A stretch of 64,000 bases of DNA from TMED14 sp963925545 (GTDB lineage Bacteria; Bacteroidota; Bacteroidia; Flavobacteriales; Schleiferiaceae), in the NCBI GenBank assembly GCA_963925545.1, contig CAWUSA010000004.1, positions 1-64,000 on the forward strand, read 5' to 3'. A program made the translations under genes and the position numbers. The notes beneath the pieces are model-generated. The model made no database searches. It had not been told where the DNA came from and worked only from the letters and a program-made list of their open reading frames with translations. This document shows positions 23,752 through 33,274 of this stretch, piece after piece; the stretch's first letter is position 1, and every line of letters starts with the position of its first letter.

Positions 23752-25023
23752 ATGTTATTACTCTCCGCTATTCGAAATGATGCAGCTGGCATCGTCCAAG
23801 ACCTGGCCAAGCGAAACCTTGACGCGCAGCCCATCGTTGATCGCATCCTTGAAATCAATGCATCGCGACGAAGCATCCAAGTAGATGCTGAAGCTGCACA
23901 AGCAGAAGCCAACCAAATCGCCAAGAAAATTGGGCAGCTATTCAAGTCTGGCAAAGGTGATCAGGCCAATGCCCTGAAAGAGGATACCAAGGCATTGAAG
24001 CTGCGCATTCAAGATTTGGGACGTGAACTTGAAGCCCTAGAGGCCCAGGAAATGGACGTATTGATCAGTTTACCCAACCGACCTGACGAGTTGGTGCCAG
24101 CAGGCAACTCTGAATCAGACAATATCACAGTCAGCACCTGGGGTACAAAACCTGAGTTGACAGCCAACAAGCCCCACTGGGACCTCACTGAAATATATGG
24201 TCTCATTGATTTTGAACGAGGTGTTAAAATTGCTGGCGCTGGATTTCCCGTATACACTGGCAAGGGCGCGCGTTTGCAACGTGCCTTGATCCAATGGTTT
24301 TTGGACCAAAACGCTGAAGCGGGCTACACCGAAGTGATTCCTCCCTTTTTCGTGAATGAAGCCTCTGCCTATGGCACCGGTCAATTGCCCGACAAAGAAG
24401 GTCAGATGTACCACATGCCCGTCGACAATCTTTACGCCATTCCAACCGCAGAAATTCCTGTGACCAACATGTTGCGTGATGAAATTCTTTCCAGTGACGA
24501 CCTGCCAGTGAAATATACCGCACACAGTCCTTGCTTCCGACGCGAAGCTGGCTCCTACGGCAAGGATGTGAGAGGACTCAATCGATTGCATCAATTTGAA
24601 AAAGTGGAAATCGTTTGCGTTGACAAACCCGAAAAATCAGCAGCACATCTTGATAGCATGGTATCTCACGTGGGCTCTTTGCTTGAGTCCCTTGGCCTCC
24701 ATTACCGAGTGCTTCGTCTCTGTGGTGGAGACCTAGGTTTTGCCGCATCAATCACCTACGATTTTGAAGTCTGGTCCGCTGCACAGGAACGCTGGCTTGA
24801 GGTGAGTTCCGTATCCAACTTCAAAACCTTTCAAAGCTCACGTTTGAAGCTGCGTTACAGAGAAGATGCGCAATCCAAACCAACTTTGTGTCACACCTTG
24901 AATGGATCTTCCCTTGCGTTGCCTAGGGTACTCGCTGCCTTGCTGGAAAACAACCAAGATGCCACCGGCATTGACATCCCTGATGTGTTGCATCAATACA
25001 CAGGATTCACTAGGATTCAATAA
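23752..25023 (+). CDS. serS: Seryl-tRNA synthetase
   Basis: A 423-residue class II aminoacyl-tRNA synthetase. The N-terminal coiled-coil arm that contacts tRNA-Ser covers about residues 25-105. Class II motifs are visible: motif 2 in SPCFRREAGSYGKDVRGLNRLHQFEKVE and motif 3 near LNGSSLALPRVLAALLEN. The frame is open to 23716, but ATG 23752 gives the family start MLLLSAIRND and the upstream part lies within the terminator hairpin. The ATG is 4 nt after TACTTTTA, so the mRNA may be nearly leaderless. It heads a tight run to the O-methyltransferase gene. Confidence 0.97.
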   Translation: MLLLSAIRNDAAGIVQDLAKRNLDAQPIVDRILEINASRRSIQVDAEAAQAEANQIAKKIGQLFKSGKGDQANALKEDTKALKLRIQDLGRELEALEAQEMDVLISLPNRPDELVPAGNSESDNITVSTWGTKPELTANKPHWDLTEIYGLIDFERGVKIAGAGFPVYTGKGARLQRALIQWFLDQNAEAGYTEVIPPFFVNEASAYGTGQLPDKEGQMYHMPVDNLYAIPTAEIPVTNMLRDEILSSDDLPVKYTAHSPCFRREAGSYGKDVRGLNRLHQFEKVEIVCVDKPEKSAAHLDSMVSHVGSLLESLGLHYRVLRLCGGDLGFAASITYDFEVWSAAQERWLEVSSVSNFKTFQSSRLKLRYREDAQSKPTLCHTLNGSSLALPRVLAALLENNQDATGIDIPDVLHQYTGFTRIQ

Positions 25024-25025
25024 GC

Positions 25026-25586
25026 ATGACGAATCATCGGTGGGCACGTATTCTTGTCGCTTGCGTCATGGCATTGGTCATCGCAGCTTGTGGGAGACAG
25101 GGGCCCATTGGTCATGACATTGACAGGGAAATCTGGAGCATTGACTCCGCCCAGGCCATCATTACCTCATTGGAAGACCAAGACATTGACCATGCACGCA
25201 GCATCCTTTCTCGCCACATGGAGGTCGCCAACAGCAAGGCCTTTGATAGCAGTAAAAAAGCCATATTCCTTTCAGAATTTTCCGGCCTTCGCTATGCTAA
25301 CAAAGCCTTGAACAAATGGCATGATGGCCTGAACAATCAGCAATGGTCTGAAACGCTGGATTTGTTTGACAAGCAGTTACGGGATCTAAAGAATGACTGG
25401 CAGCATGAATTGCGGGCAGATTCTTTGACGCTGCAACACCTGTCAACGGAAAGGCAATTGCTTTGGCCTTTGCTTCAAACAATTGTTGACAAAGGCAAGG
25501 CTGCAACATGGGTCATGGCCAACCAAGACAGCTTAGATTCGCATTTCCAAATGCGATGGGACAACTGGGAAAACACGACCTTGTAG
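25026..25586 (+). CDS. Predicted lipoprotein, unknown function
   Basis: A 186-residue protein with a lipoprotein signal (VACVMALVIAACGRQG; Cys near residue 22). The mature part is helical and charged, with no catalytic motif seen. No family was recognised. It lies 2 nt after serS and 2 nt before the DUF4286 gene, so it is co-transcribed with both. Its likely place is the periplasmic side of the inner or outer membrane. Confidence 0.7.
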   Translation: MTNHRWARILVACVMALVIAACGRQGPIGHDIDREIWSIDSAQAIITSLEDQDIDHARSILSRHMEVANSKAFDSSKKAIFLSEFSGLRYANKALNKWHDGLNNQQWSETLDLFDKQLRDLKNDWQHELRADSLTLQHLSTERQLLWPLLQTIVDKGKAATWVMANQDSLDSHFQMRWDNWENTTL

Positions 25587-25588
25587 GC

Positions 25589-25909
25589 ATGTATCTATAC
25601 AATGTTACCGTGAATGTGGATAGCGATATTCACGACAATTGGCTCCAATGGATGAAGGCCACACATATCCCTGATGTTCTTGCTTCTGGACAGTTCCTTG
25701 ACTGTCAGTTGACACGGGTTATGTTGGATGAAGAATCGGGGGTGACCTATGCCATGCAGTATCGGTTTGCGTCCATGGCAGACTACCAGCTCTACCAAGA
25801 AATTTACGCTCCCGATCTGCAACACGCCACCCAAACCAAGTATGGAGACAAACTGGTAGCCTTCCGTACCTTGCTTGAAATCATTGATACCCAAAGCCCT
25901 CAATTATGA
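25589..25909 (+). CDS. DUF4286-family protein
   Basis: A 106-residue cytoplasmic protein matching the DUF4286 pattern: MYLYNVTVNVDSDIHDNWLQWMK, then HIPDVLASGQF and MQYRFASMADYQLYQEIYAPDLQ. The fold is probably ferredoxin-like, as in antibiotic biosynthesis monooxygenase-type domains (inference). The function is unknown. The frame is open to 25508, but ATG 25589 fits the family start. It ends in an ATGA overlap with the S9 peptidase gene. Confidence 0.85.
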   Translation: MYLYNVTVNVDSDIHDNWLQWMKATHIPDVLASGQFLDCQLTRVMLDEESGVTYAMQYRFASMADYQLYQEIYAPDLQHATQTKYGDKLVAFRTLLEIIDTQSPQL

Positions 25910-27957
25910 AATTACTTTCCCTTTGCCTGATTGGGCTGACAAGTCTGAGTCTAAACGCGCAAGACGTGATGACGCCTGAAACCCTTTGGAACCTTGGACG
26001 GGTCAGCCTGGATGACGCGAACGAGCATGCCGTTATTTATGGCGTCACAAATTATGACCTGGACGAAAACAAGGGTAACCGCAACCTATACATGGTCAAC
26101 AAGGCCTCTGGAGAGGTCACTCAGTTGACGGATTTGGACGGCGGCGAATACCAAGCTTTTTTCTTTCGTGGTGGCCAATCTGTGGGATTTTTTTACCAGG
26201 ATCAATTACATAGCGTCGACCCACGGACCGGTGAAATCAAAGCATTGACAGCCATTGAAGGCGGGGTATCTGACGCGAAATGCGTGGAGCTCAAGGAAGG
26301 CCGGCTGGTTATGGCCTTTGTCACATCTGTCTCCATGGAGCAAACGCCTTTAGAGCGCCGCCCTCAATTGCCGATGGCCAATTACGCCGTCTACGATGAA
26401 CTCATGTACCGCCACTGGAACCAATGGACCGATTACCGATTCAACCACATTGCGGTGGCTGTGATTGACCCACTTTCAGATCAACCTGTCACAGACATGG
26501 TTGATATCATGGCGGGAGAAGCTGTGCATGCACCCATGCCACCATTTGGTGGGTCAGAAAGCTTTGACATCAGTCCTGATGGTCGATTCATTGCGTATGC
26601 TAGCAAGAAGAGCGTGAGCAAATTGGATTTTGCCACAAGCACCGATTCCAAGATCTATCTGCATGACCGGACCAGCCACGTGACAGCAACGGTGCATGGC
26701 CTTGATGGCTACGACAACAACCCGCAGTTCTCCCCCGATGGCCAATGGCTGGCATTCACTGCTATGGCAGAGGATGGCTACGAATCTGATATCAATCAAC
26801 TGTACATCGTTGCAAGCAGTGACGCTGGCAAAGTCCAGACATTGGACCCTGTCATGGAAACTGAGTACGTCTCTGAATTTCAGTGGCTCAGCAACAGCAG
26901 CATCGTATACCGAGACCAGCATGAAGCCACGCAGCAAATCCATCGACTGGATCTACTCAAAGGCAAGCGAGGGTTAAGCAAGCGACAAATCGTGGATCTG
27001 ACAAGTGGCGATTACAACTACGGCCATTTCATTGCAAAGGGAAAACATGTGGTGGCACAGCGTCAAGACATGAACCACGCCAATGAGCTTTACCTGTTCA
27101 GCAGCAAGAAGGCCAGCGATGTTCAAGCACTGACACATGTCAATGACAGCATCTATGACCTACTGGATCTTTGCAAGGTTGAAAAGCGATGGATCCCTAC
27201 TTCTGATGGTGGATCCATGTTGACTTGGGTCATTTACCCGCCACACTTTGACGCCAGCAAAACCTACCCCACCCTGCTCTATTGCCAAGGTGGTCCGCAA
27301 AGCCCCGTCAGTCAATTCTACAGCTTCCGTTGGAACTTCCAGCTGATGGCATCCCAGGGCTACATTGTGGTTGCGCCTAATCGGCACGGTGTGCCAAGTT
27401 TTGGTAAAGCATGGAATGAGCAAATCTCTGGAGACTGGGGTGGTCAGGCCATGGAGGACTACCTCGCAGCCATTGACACGCTGGCAAAAGAGCCCTATGT
27501 TGACAAAGCAAACCTTGGCGCAGTAGGTGCATCCTATGGTGGGTACTCTGTGTACATGCTTGCAGGCATTCACGAGAACCGATTTGCTGCGCTAATTTCA
27601 CATTGTGGCCTGTTTGACATGAAGAGCTGGTACCTCAGCACGGAGGAAATGTTCTTTGCCAACAAGGACCTTGGCGGCCCATTCTGGCAAGACAACGAAC
27701 CTCCTTCGTACAGCAAACACAACCCCATCAACTACGTGCAGCATTGGACATCTCCCCTATTGGTCATCCATGGTGCCAATGATTTCCGTGTGCCTGTCAA
27801 CCAAGGGATGGAGGCATTCCAAGCAGCTCAGTTGCGCGGCATTCCATCACGCTTTTTGTACTTCCCTGAAGAAGGCCATTGGGTGCAAAGTCCTCAAAAT
27901 GGGCTTGTCTGGCATGACGAGTTTTTTGGCTGGTTGAAAAAGTGGCTCAAAGACTGA
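25906..27957 (+). CDS. Secreted S9-family serine peptidase
   Basis: A 683-residue peptidase of the prolyl oligopeptidase/DPP IV class (acylaminoacyl-peptidase-like). A signal peptide covers about residues 1-18 (LCLIGLTSLSLNAQ). The N-terminal half is a WD40/TolB-like beta-propeller (ISPDGRFIAYAS, FSPDGQWLAFTAM). The C-terminal alpha/beta-hydrolase holds the triad: Ser in GASYGGYS, Asp in HGANDFRVP, His in EEGHWV. It probably trims peptides in the periplasm. It lies between the DUF4286 gene (ATGA overlap) and an M16 peptidase 10 nt downstream. Confidence 0.92.
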   Translation: MKLLSLCLIGLTSLSLNAQDVMTPETLWNLGRVSLDDANEHAVIYGVTNYDLDENKGNRNLYMVNKASGEVTQLTDLDGGEYQAFFFRGGQSVGFFYQDQLHSVDPRTGEIKALTAIEGGVSDAKCVELKEGRLVMAFVTSVSMEQTPLERRPQLPMANYAVYDELMYRHWNQWTDYRFNHIAVAVIDPLSDQPVTDMVDIMAGEAVHAPMPPFGGSESFDISPDGRFIAYASKKSVSKLDFATSTDSKIYLHDRTSHVTATVHGLDGYDNNPQFSPDGQWLAFTAMAEDGYESDINQLYIVASSDAGKVQTLDPVMETEYVSEFQWLSNSSIVYRDQHEATQQIHRLDLLKGKRGLSKRQIVDLTSGDYNYGHFIAKGKHVVAQRQDMNHANELYLFSSKKASDVQALTHVNDSIYDLLDLCKVEKRWIPTSDGGSMLTWVIYPPHFDASKTYPTLLYCQGGPQSPVSQFYSFRWNFQLMASQGYIVVAPNRHGVPSFGKAWNEQISGDWGGQAMEDYLAAIDTLAKEPYVDKANLGAVGASYGGYSVYMLAGIHENRFAALISHCGLFDMKSWYLSTEEMFFANKDLGGPFWQDNEPPSYSKHNPINYVQHWTSPLLVIHGANDFRVPVNQGMEAFQAAQLRGIPSRFLYFPEEGHWVQSPQNGLVWHDEFFGWLKKWLKD

Positions 27958-27967
27958 TTCTTCGCTC

Positions 27968-29209
27968 TTGAAACGTCCCCCTTTTACTCAGGGCACATTG
28001 CCCAATGGCTTGCGCTGGATACATCAGCAGGTTGCTTCACCAGCTGGCCATGTAGGCCTTGTCATTCAGGCAGGATCCAGGGATGAAAGTGACCCTAAGG
28101 ATGAAGGGTTGGCACATTTCATTGAACACATGATGTTCAAGGGAACGACCAAGCGAAAGGCCTTTCATGTGCTTTCACGGGTGGAGTCTGTCGGTGGCGA
28201 ACTCAATGCCTACACTTCCAAGGAAGACACCAGCATTTATGCCAGCTTTTTAAAGACCCATTACAGCAGGGCAATGGAATTGTTGATGGATGTGATCCAA
28301 AACGCCACCTACCCAGACAAGGAAATCCCCAAAGAGCAAGATGTCATCCTCGACGAGATCGATGCCTACAAAGATCAACCAGCTGAGATGCTATTCGATG
28401 GGTTTGATCAACTGCTCTTTCCTGACCATGCCCTGGGACGGAATATCCTTGGAACAGAGCAGACAGTCAAGTCCTTCAATCGAGAGGATATCATGCGATT
28501 CACACAAGCTTTTTACCACCCGGAGCGCGCAGTTCTCTCGTCGGTTGGCGGTATCTCTCCCGAACGATTCGAACGGTTAGCCATGAAGTTTGCCAGCGAC
28601 TGGACCGCCAACTCAAAGGCTCCTGTACGCCTCCCTGCACCTGCTGTACAGGTCACCAAACACACCATGAAGCGTGCCATCAGCCAGAGCCATGTGATCC
28701 TTGGCGGCAAGGCGCTTCCCGTGGATCATGACAAGCTGCCCACCTTGGTTCTGTTGAACAACTTATTGGGTGGCCCTGCCATGAACAGCCGGTTGAATCT
28801 AAACATTCGCGAACGCCATGGCATTGCCTACCACATTGAAAGCTTCCTGCACCCCATGAGTGACACCGGCATTTGGGGCATCTATGCAGGAACCGATGCT
28901 GACAACATGGACCGCTGTATTCAATTGATTCTCCAAGAGCTTCACAAAGTCAGAAACCAATCGCTTGGCGTGGTGCAACTCTCCTTAGCAAAAACCCAAT
29001 TACTTGGGCAAATGGCCCTTGCCCAAGAAAGCAACGGGGCCCTGATGACTTCCCTTGGAAAATCCTTGCTTTCACTTGATCGCGTGGACAGTTTTGACGC
29101 AATCAAAAACCACGTGAATAGCATCACAGCCAGTGACATCATGGATATGGCCAATCGCATCCACCACCCTGATAGCATCAGCCAACTGTTGTACTTACCA
29201 AAAAACTGA
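27968..29209 (+). CDS. M16-family processing-type peptidase
   Basis: A 413-residue zinc peptidase of the mitochondrial-processing-peptidase class. The zinc motif is HFIEH in GLAHFIEHMMFKGT, with the second Glu in VILDEIDAYKD. There is no signal peptide, so this one is cytoplasmic, unlike the exported M16 pair at 19.3-22.7 kb. The start is TTG, 10 nt after the S9 peptidase stop; no ATG precedes the family motifs. The gene is followed with a 1-nt gap by the O-methyltransferase gene, an order often seen in Bacteroidota. Confidence 0.92.
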   Translation: MKRPPFTQGTLPNGLRWIHQQVASPAGHVGLVIQAGSRDESDPKDEGLAHFIEHMMFKGTTKRKAFHVLSRVESVGGELNAYTSKEDTSIYASFLKTHYSRAMELLMDVIQNATYPDKEIPKEQDVILDEIDAYKDQPAEMLFDGFDQLLFPDHALGRNILGTEQTVKSFNREDIMRFTQAFYHPERAVLSSVGGISPERFERLAMKFASDWTANSKAPVRLPAPAVQVTKHTMKRAISQSHVILGGKALPVDHDKLPTLVLLNNLLGGPAMNSRLNLNIRERHGIAYHIESFLHPMSDTGIWGIYAGTDADNMDRCIQLILQELHKVRNQSLGVVQLSLAKTQLLGQMALAQESNGALMTSLGKSLLSLDRVDSFDAIKNHVNSITASDIMDMANRIHHPDSISQLLYLPKN

Positions 29210-29210
29210 C

Positions 29211-29852
29211 ATGAAATTTCTCCCCGATCACATCGATGACTACGCTGGTCAACTCACCAAAAACCACAGCGAATTACTTGAAACCATCGAACGTGAAACC
29301 TGGCAAGAGGTCTTGGTGCCTCGCATGCTCAGCGGCCATCAACAAGGTCGCTTCTTGAGTTTGATGTCTCACTTACTCAAGGCACAACGCATTCTAGAAA
29401 TTGGAACCTACACGGGGTATGCCGCCCTCTGCATGGCGGAAGGCCTTCAGCCAGGTGGTCATTTACACACCATTGACATCAATGAAGAGCTGCAAGCACG
29501 TGTTGAAGGGTACCTACAACAGTCTGGACTTCAGGATACTGTGACCATGCACATCGGGTCAGCCCTTGACGTCATCCCAAACCTTCAAGAGAGATGGGAC
29601 CTGGTCTTCATCGATGCAGATAAGGGGAATTACAGCAACTACTACGATGCAGTCATTGACCGCATGCGACCAGGGGGTTTAATCATTGCAGACAACGTGC
29701 TTTGGAGCGGTAAGGTTCCTGACATGGACAAGCAGGATTCAGAAACCAAAGCGTTGAGAGCCTACAATGAAAAAATAGCTGCTGATAAACGTGTTGAACA
29801 TCAGCTCCTTCCCTTCAGGGATGGCTTGATGGTGGCGCGGGTCATTGCTTGA
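29211..29852 (+). CDS. SAM-dependent O-methyltransferase
   Basis: A 213-residue class I methyltransferase of the catechol/caffeoyl-CoA O-methyltransferase family. The SAM site is ILEIGTYTGYAALCMAEGL (near residue 60), with an acidic HTIDINEE and the metal-site DLVFIDADKGNY and IIADNVLWSG. The natural substrate is unknown. ATG 29211 is chosen over the open extension to 29133, which would overlap the M16 gene. It ends the run that starts at serS. Confidence 0.9.
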   Translation: MKFLPDHIDDYAGQLTKNHSELLETIERETWQEVLVPRMLSGHQQGRFLSLMSHLLKAQRILEIGTYTGYAALCMAEGLQPGGHLHTIDINEELQARVEGYLQQSGLQDTVTMHIGSALDVIPNLQERWDLVFIDADKGNYSNYYDAVIDRMRPGGLIIADNVLWSGKVPDMDKQDSETKALRAYNEKIAADKRVEHQLLPFRDGLMVARVIA

Positions 29853-29873
29853 TCAGGTCCGCAAACTGCATGC

Positions 29874-29903
29874 TTGTCTAAGTCCTTGAATGGTCTACTT
29901 TTG
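29874..29903 (+). promoter_or_regulatory. Promoter of the SulP gene
   Basis: TTG (29874-29876), 19 nt spacer, TACTTTTG (29896-29903): an exact match to the -33/-7 pattern. It ends 19 nt before ATG 29923 and rules out the earlier ATG at 29890 as the start. Confidence 0.65.
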
Positions 29904-29922
29904 CCGGCTTGATTCAACTGGC

Positions 29923-31533
29923 ATGCAACGACTTCTCAAGAACTTTACATTCAACCCCCGCAAAGACATCCTGTCTGGACTGACCGTAGCGCTGGCGCTG
30001 GTGCCTGAAGCTGTGGCATTTGCCTTTGTGGCAGGCCTTGATCCCTTGGTTGGACTCTATGGCGCCTTCATGATGGGAATCGTGACAGCGGTATTTGGCG
30101 GTCGTCCTGGCATGATCTCTGGCGCAACGGGCGCAATGGCTGTGGTCATGGTGCACTTGATCATGGTTGGCAACGAGGTTGGCAATGATTTAGGCATGGA
30201 TAACTTGGGACTGCAATGGCTGCTCATTGCCTTGCTGTTTGTTGGTGTCATTCAAATCCTTGCAGGTGTCCTGAAGATGGGGAAATTTGTGCGATTGATT
30301 CCTCACCCAGTGATGATGGGCTTTGTCAATGGCTTAGCCATTGTGATTTTCCTGTCGCAATTAGACATGTTTAAAACCATGACACCTGAAGGTGCGGGAT
30401 CATGGCTTCAAGGCAATAGCCTTTGGTTGATGGTCGGATTGGTTGGCTTGACCATGGCCATCATGCAATTCCTTCCCAAACTTTTCAAACACGCACCTGC
30501 TGCCTTGATAGGCATTGCTGTGGTCACCTTGACTGTTGTGCTTGGTGATTTGGATGTCAGCACCGTGGGAAGCTTCATTAGAGATGGAGGCGGTAGTGGA
30601 CTCGAAGGTGGCTTGCCTTCATTTCAATGGGACTTATTTCAAATGTTTGACAGTGTCAATGGCCACTGGGATGTATTAATATCAACAGCTGTACTGCTTG
30701 CAGCCGTTGGATTGATCGAGTCCTTGATGACCCTTAACCTCATCGATGACATGACTGAAACCCGTGGATCAGGTAACCGAGAATGTATCGCACAGGGCTC
30801 AGCCAATATCCTCAACGGCCTCTTTGGCGGCATGGGTGGCTGTGCCATGATTGGCCAATCCATCATCAATGTCAAGGCAGGTGGCCGAGGTCGCCTTTCG
30901 GGCATTGTGGCAGCCATGGCCTTGCTTGGTTTCATCCTTTTTGCTGCCCCATGGATTGAACAAGTTCCTATTGCGGCCCTAGTCGGTGTGATGTTCATGG
31001 TGGTTGTCGGGACTTTTGCCTGGAGCAGTTTTCGCATCCTGTACAAAATTCCCTTTGCTGATGCCGTGGTGCTAATCACTGTATCTGCCGTGACTGTCTG
31101 GCAAGACCTTGCCATTGCGGTGATTGTTGGTGTGATCATGTCCTCATTGGTCTTTGCTTGGAAAAATGCCACCATGATTCGGGCGCGAAAGCACATCAAT
31201 CAAGAGGGTGTCAAAGTTTACGAAATCTGGGGGCCCTTATTTTTTGGTTCAACCCAAGCCTTCATGGCAAAATTTGACCCCAAGCAAGACCCTGACAATG
31301 TCATAGTTGACTTCATGGAATCTCGGGTGAGTGATCACTCAGGCATTGAAGCCTTATGGAATTTAGGTAAGAAATACGAGGAATTGGGCAAATCCATCAC
31401 CTTCCACCATCTCAGCCCTGAATGCCAAGTGTTGCTAGCCAAGGCTAGTCCTGATTTCATCGACCACGTGCGGGGGGCCATCGATGATCCGCGCTACCAT
31501 GTGGTCACCAATTTATTAGATCACGAGGCTTAG
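29923..31533 (+). CDS. SulP-family anion transporter
   Basis: A 536-residue inner-membrane protein of the SulP/SLC26 family. The N-terminal PRKDILSGLTVALALVPEAVAFAFVAG and GLYGAFMMGIVTAVFGGRPGMISGATGAMA are family hallmarks, and about ten to twelve helices follow. A STAS domain covers about residues 430-530 (NVIVDFMESRVSDHSGIEALWNL). Substrates in the family include sulfate, bicarbonate and dicarboxylates; the substrate here is not decidable. The stop shares TTAG with that of the convergent kdsB gene. Confidence 0.9.
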   Translation: MQRLLKNFTFNPRKDILSGLTVALALVPEAVAFAFVAGLDPLVGLYGAFMMGIVTAVFGGRPGMISGATGAMAVVMVHLIMVGNEVGNDLGMDNLGLQWLLIALLFVGVIQILAGVLKMGKFVRLIPHPVMMGFVNGLAIVIFLSQLDMFKTMTPEGAGSWLQGNSLWLMVGLVGLTMAIMQFLPKLFKHAPAALIGIAVVTLTVVLGDLDVSTVGSFIRDGGGSGLEGGLPSFQWDLFQMFDSVNGHWDVLISTAVLLAAVGLIESLMTLNLIDDMTETRGSGNRECIAQGSANILNGLFGGMGGCAMIGQSIINVKAGGRGRLSGIVAAMALLGFILFAAPWIEQVPIAALVGVMFMVVVGTFAWSSFRILYKIPFADAVVLITVSAVTVWQDLAIAVIVGVIMSSLVFAWKNATMIRARKHINQEGVKVYEIWGPLFFGSTQAFMAKFDPKQDPDNVIVDFMESRVSDHSGIEALWNLGKKYEELGKSITFHHLSPECQVLLAKASPDFIDHVRGAIDDPRYHVVTNLLDHEA

Positions 31534-32228
31534 GCCATCAACTGCCGCACCCGTTCAAGGTCTTCTGGGCTATCAACACCCAAACCGGCTTGAGCCACCT
31601 CAGCGGTATGTATCGCATAGCCTGACTCATGCCATCTCAGTTGCTCTAGGCGTTGAGATTTCTCGCCCGCCGTCGGAGGTAGGGCGATGAGTTCATCCAA
31701 GATGCCCCCTTTGAAACCGTACATGCCAACATGACGCCATGCTTGGCTGCTGCAACAAGCCGCTTCACGCGAAAAGCCTATCGCTAAACCATCTGGCAGG
31801 CGCTCCACAAAGCAGTTGTTGGTGGATTGGTGATCTGCTGGCTTGGATGGGGTAACCAAGGTGCCAATCTGCACATCGGGTCGTTGCATCAGCTGCAGCA
31901 ATGTTTGGATATCCTGCTTATTCACCATGGGCTCATCCCCTTGGATGTTCAAGACAATGTCAGGTTGTTGACCGCTATTCAACAAGGCCTCTTTCACCCG
32001 TTCGGTACCATTGGCACACTGCTCATCTGTCATGATGACTTTGCCGCCAGCGGCTTGGACAACGGCTGCTATGCGCGCATCATCTGTGGCAACATAGGTG
32101 TCAATCACCGCAGCAACTGCGTCCATCACATGAACAATCATTGGCTTGCCATGGATGTCTGCAAGGGGCTTCCCAGGCAAACGTGTACTGGCATAGCGCG
32201 CCGGAATGATGGCGATGGCGTCGCTCAC
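31530..32228 (-). CDS. kdsB: CMP-KDO synthetase
   Basis: A 232-residue 3-deoxy-manno-octulosonate cytidylyltransferase, activating KDO with CTP for lipid A-core assembly. Family motifs: IIPARYASTRLPGKPLADI at the N-terminus, ATDDARI, MTDEQCANGTERV, NIQGDEPMV. It is the last gene of the nucleotide-sugar run, joined to rfbB by an ATGA overlap. The KDO transferase gene waaA lies about 8 kb away on the other strand. Confidence 0.94.
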   Translation of the reverse strand: MSDAIAIIPARYASTRLPGKPLADIHGKPMIVHVMDAVAAVIDTYVATDDARIAAVVQAAGGKVIMTDEQCANGTERVKEALLNSGQQPDIVLNIQGDEPMVNKQDIQTLLQLMQRPDVQIGTLVTPSKPADHQSTNNCFVERLPDGLAIGFSREAACCSSQAWRHVGMYGFKGGILDELIALPPTAGEKSQRLEQLRWHESGYAIHTAEVAQAGLGVDSPEDLERVRQLMA

Positions 32229-33274
32229 TTGGCGTATTGCTTGTCGTAATAGGTCTGGTACGCTCCAGTGGTAACCCCTTCAAGCCAGGCGCTGTTGTCA
32301 AGGTACCAGTCGATGGTTTTTGCGATACCCTCTTCAAAGGTGTGCGCAGGCTTCCACTGTAAATCGTTGTCAATTTTGCTGGCATCAATGGCATAGCGAA
32401 GGTCATGGCCCGGTCGATCTGTCACATAGGTAATCAACTGCTCTGAGCTACCTGAGGCTTTGCCCAATTTGCTGTCCATCAAGCGACAAATCACCTTGAC
32501 TAAATCGATGTTTGTCCATTCATTCCATCCACCAACGCAGTAAGTCTGACCTAGCTTGCCCTTCAAGAAAATGCGCTCAATGGCCTCTGCATGGTCCAAA
32601 ACATACAACCAATCCCTGGTGTATTGCCCGTCCCCATAGATTGGCAATGGTTTGCCCTCAAGGATATTATGAATCATCAAAGGAATCAACTTTTCAGGAA
32701 AATGGTTGGGGCCATAATTATTGGAGCAGTTGCTAATCACCACAGGTAAACCATAGGTCTCATGGTAGGCTCGAACAAAGTGATCCGAGCTGGCCTTGGA
32801 TGCAGAGTAAGGGCTGTTGGGGCTGTAGGCCGTCTCTTCAGTGAATAAACCTTCTTTGCCTAGGGCACCAAAGACCTCATCCGTGGAAATGTGGTAAAAT
32901 CGCTTGCCCTCCATGTTGCCCTTCCAAAGCTCTCTTGCTGCATTGAGAAGGTTTACCGTGCCAATCACATTGGTGTTGACAAAGGCCATGGGGTCTTCGA
33001 TGGAGCGATCCACATGGCTTTCCGCTGCCAAATGCATCACCGCGTCTGGCTGGTAACGATTGAACAACTCTGTCAAGGCTGGCACATCACAGATGTTCAC
33101 TTTTTCAAAGCGGTAATTGCTGGCATCTTCAACATCCAATAAGTTGGCCAGATTGCCTGCGTAAGTCAAAGCATCCAGATTGACGATGGTGGTATCCGGG
33201 TGATTGTTTACCATGCGGCGAACCACATGGGAACCAATGAATCCGGCTCCGCCGGTGATAAAAATGCAAGGCAT
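32225..33274 (-). CDS. rfbB: dTDP-glucose 4,6-dehydratase
   Basis: A 349-residue short-chain dehydrogenase making dTDP-4-keto-6-deoxyglucose, the entry to rhamnose and other deoxysugars. Motifs: GGAGFIGSHVVRRM (NAD), STDEVFGALG, the catalytic YSASKASSDH, and NNYGPNHFPEKLIP. The ATG at 33274 overlaps the stop of the T9SS cargo gene in TGATG; a TTG one codon earlier is unlikely. The rfbA, rfbC and rfbD genes are not in the window. Confidence 0.94.
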   Translation of the reverse strand: MPCIFITGGAGFIGSHVVRRMVNNHPDTTIVNLDALTYAGNLANLLDVEDASNYRFEKVNICDVPALTELFNRYQPDAVMHLAAESHVDRSIEDPMAFVNTNVIGTVNLLNAARELWKGNMEGKRFYHISTDEVFGALGKEGLFTEETAYSPNSPYSASKASSDHFVRAYHETYGLPVVISNCSNNYGPNHFPEKLIPLMIHNILEGKPLPIYGDGQYTRDWLYVLDHAEAIERIFLKGKLGQTYCVGGWNEWTNIDLVKVICRLMDSKLGKASGSSEQLITYVTDRPGHDLRYAIDASKIDNDLQWKPAHTFEEGIAKTIDWYLDNSAWLEGVTTGAYQTYYDKQYAK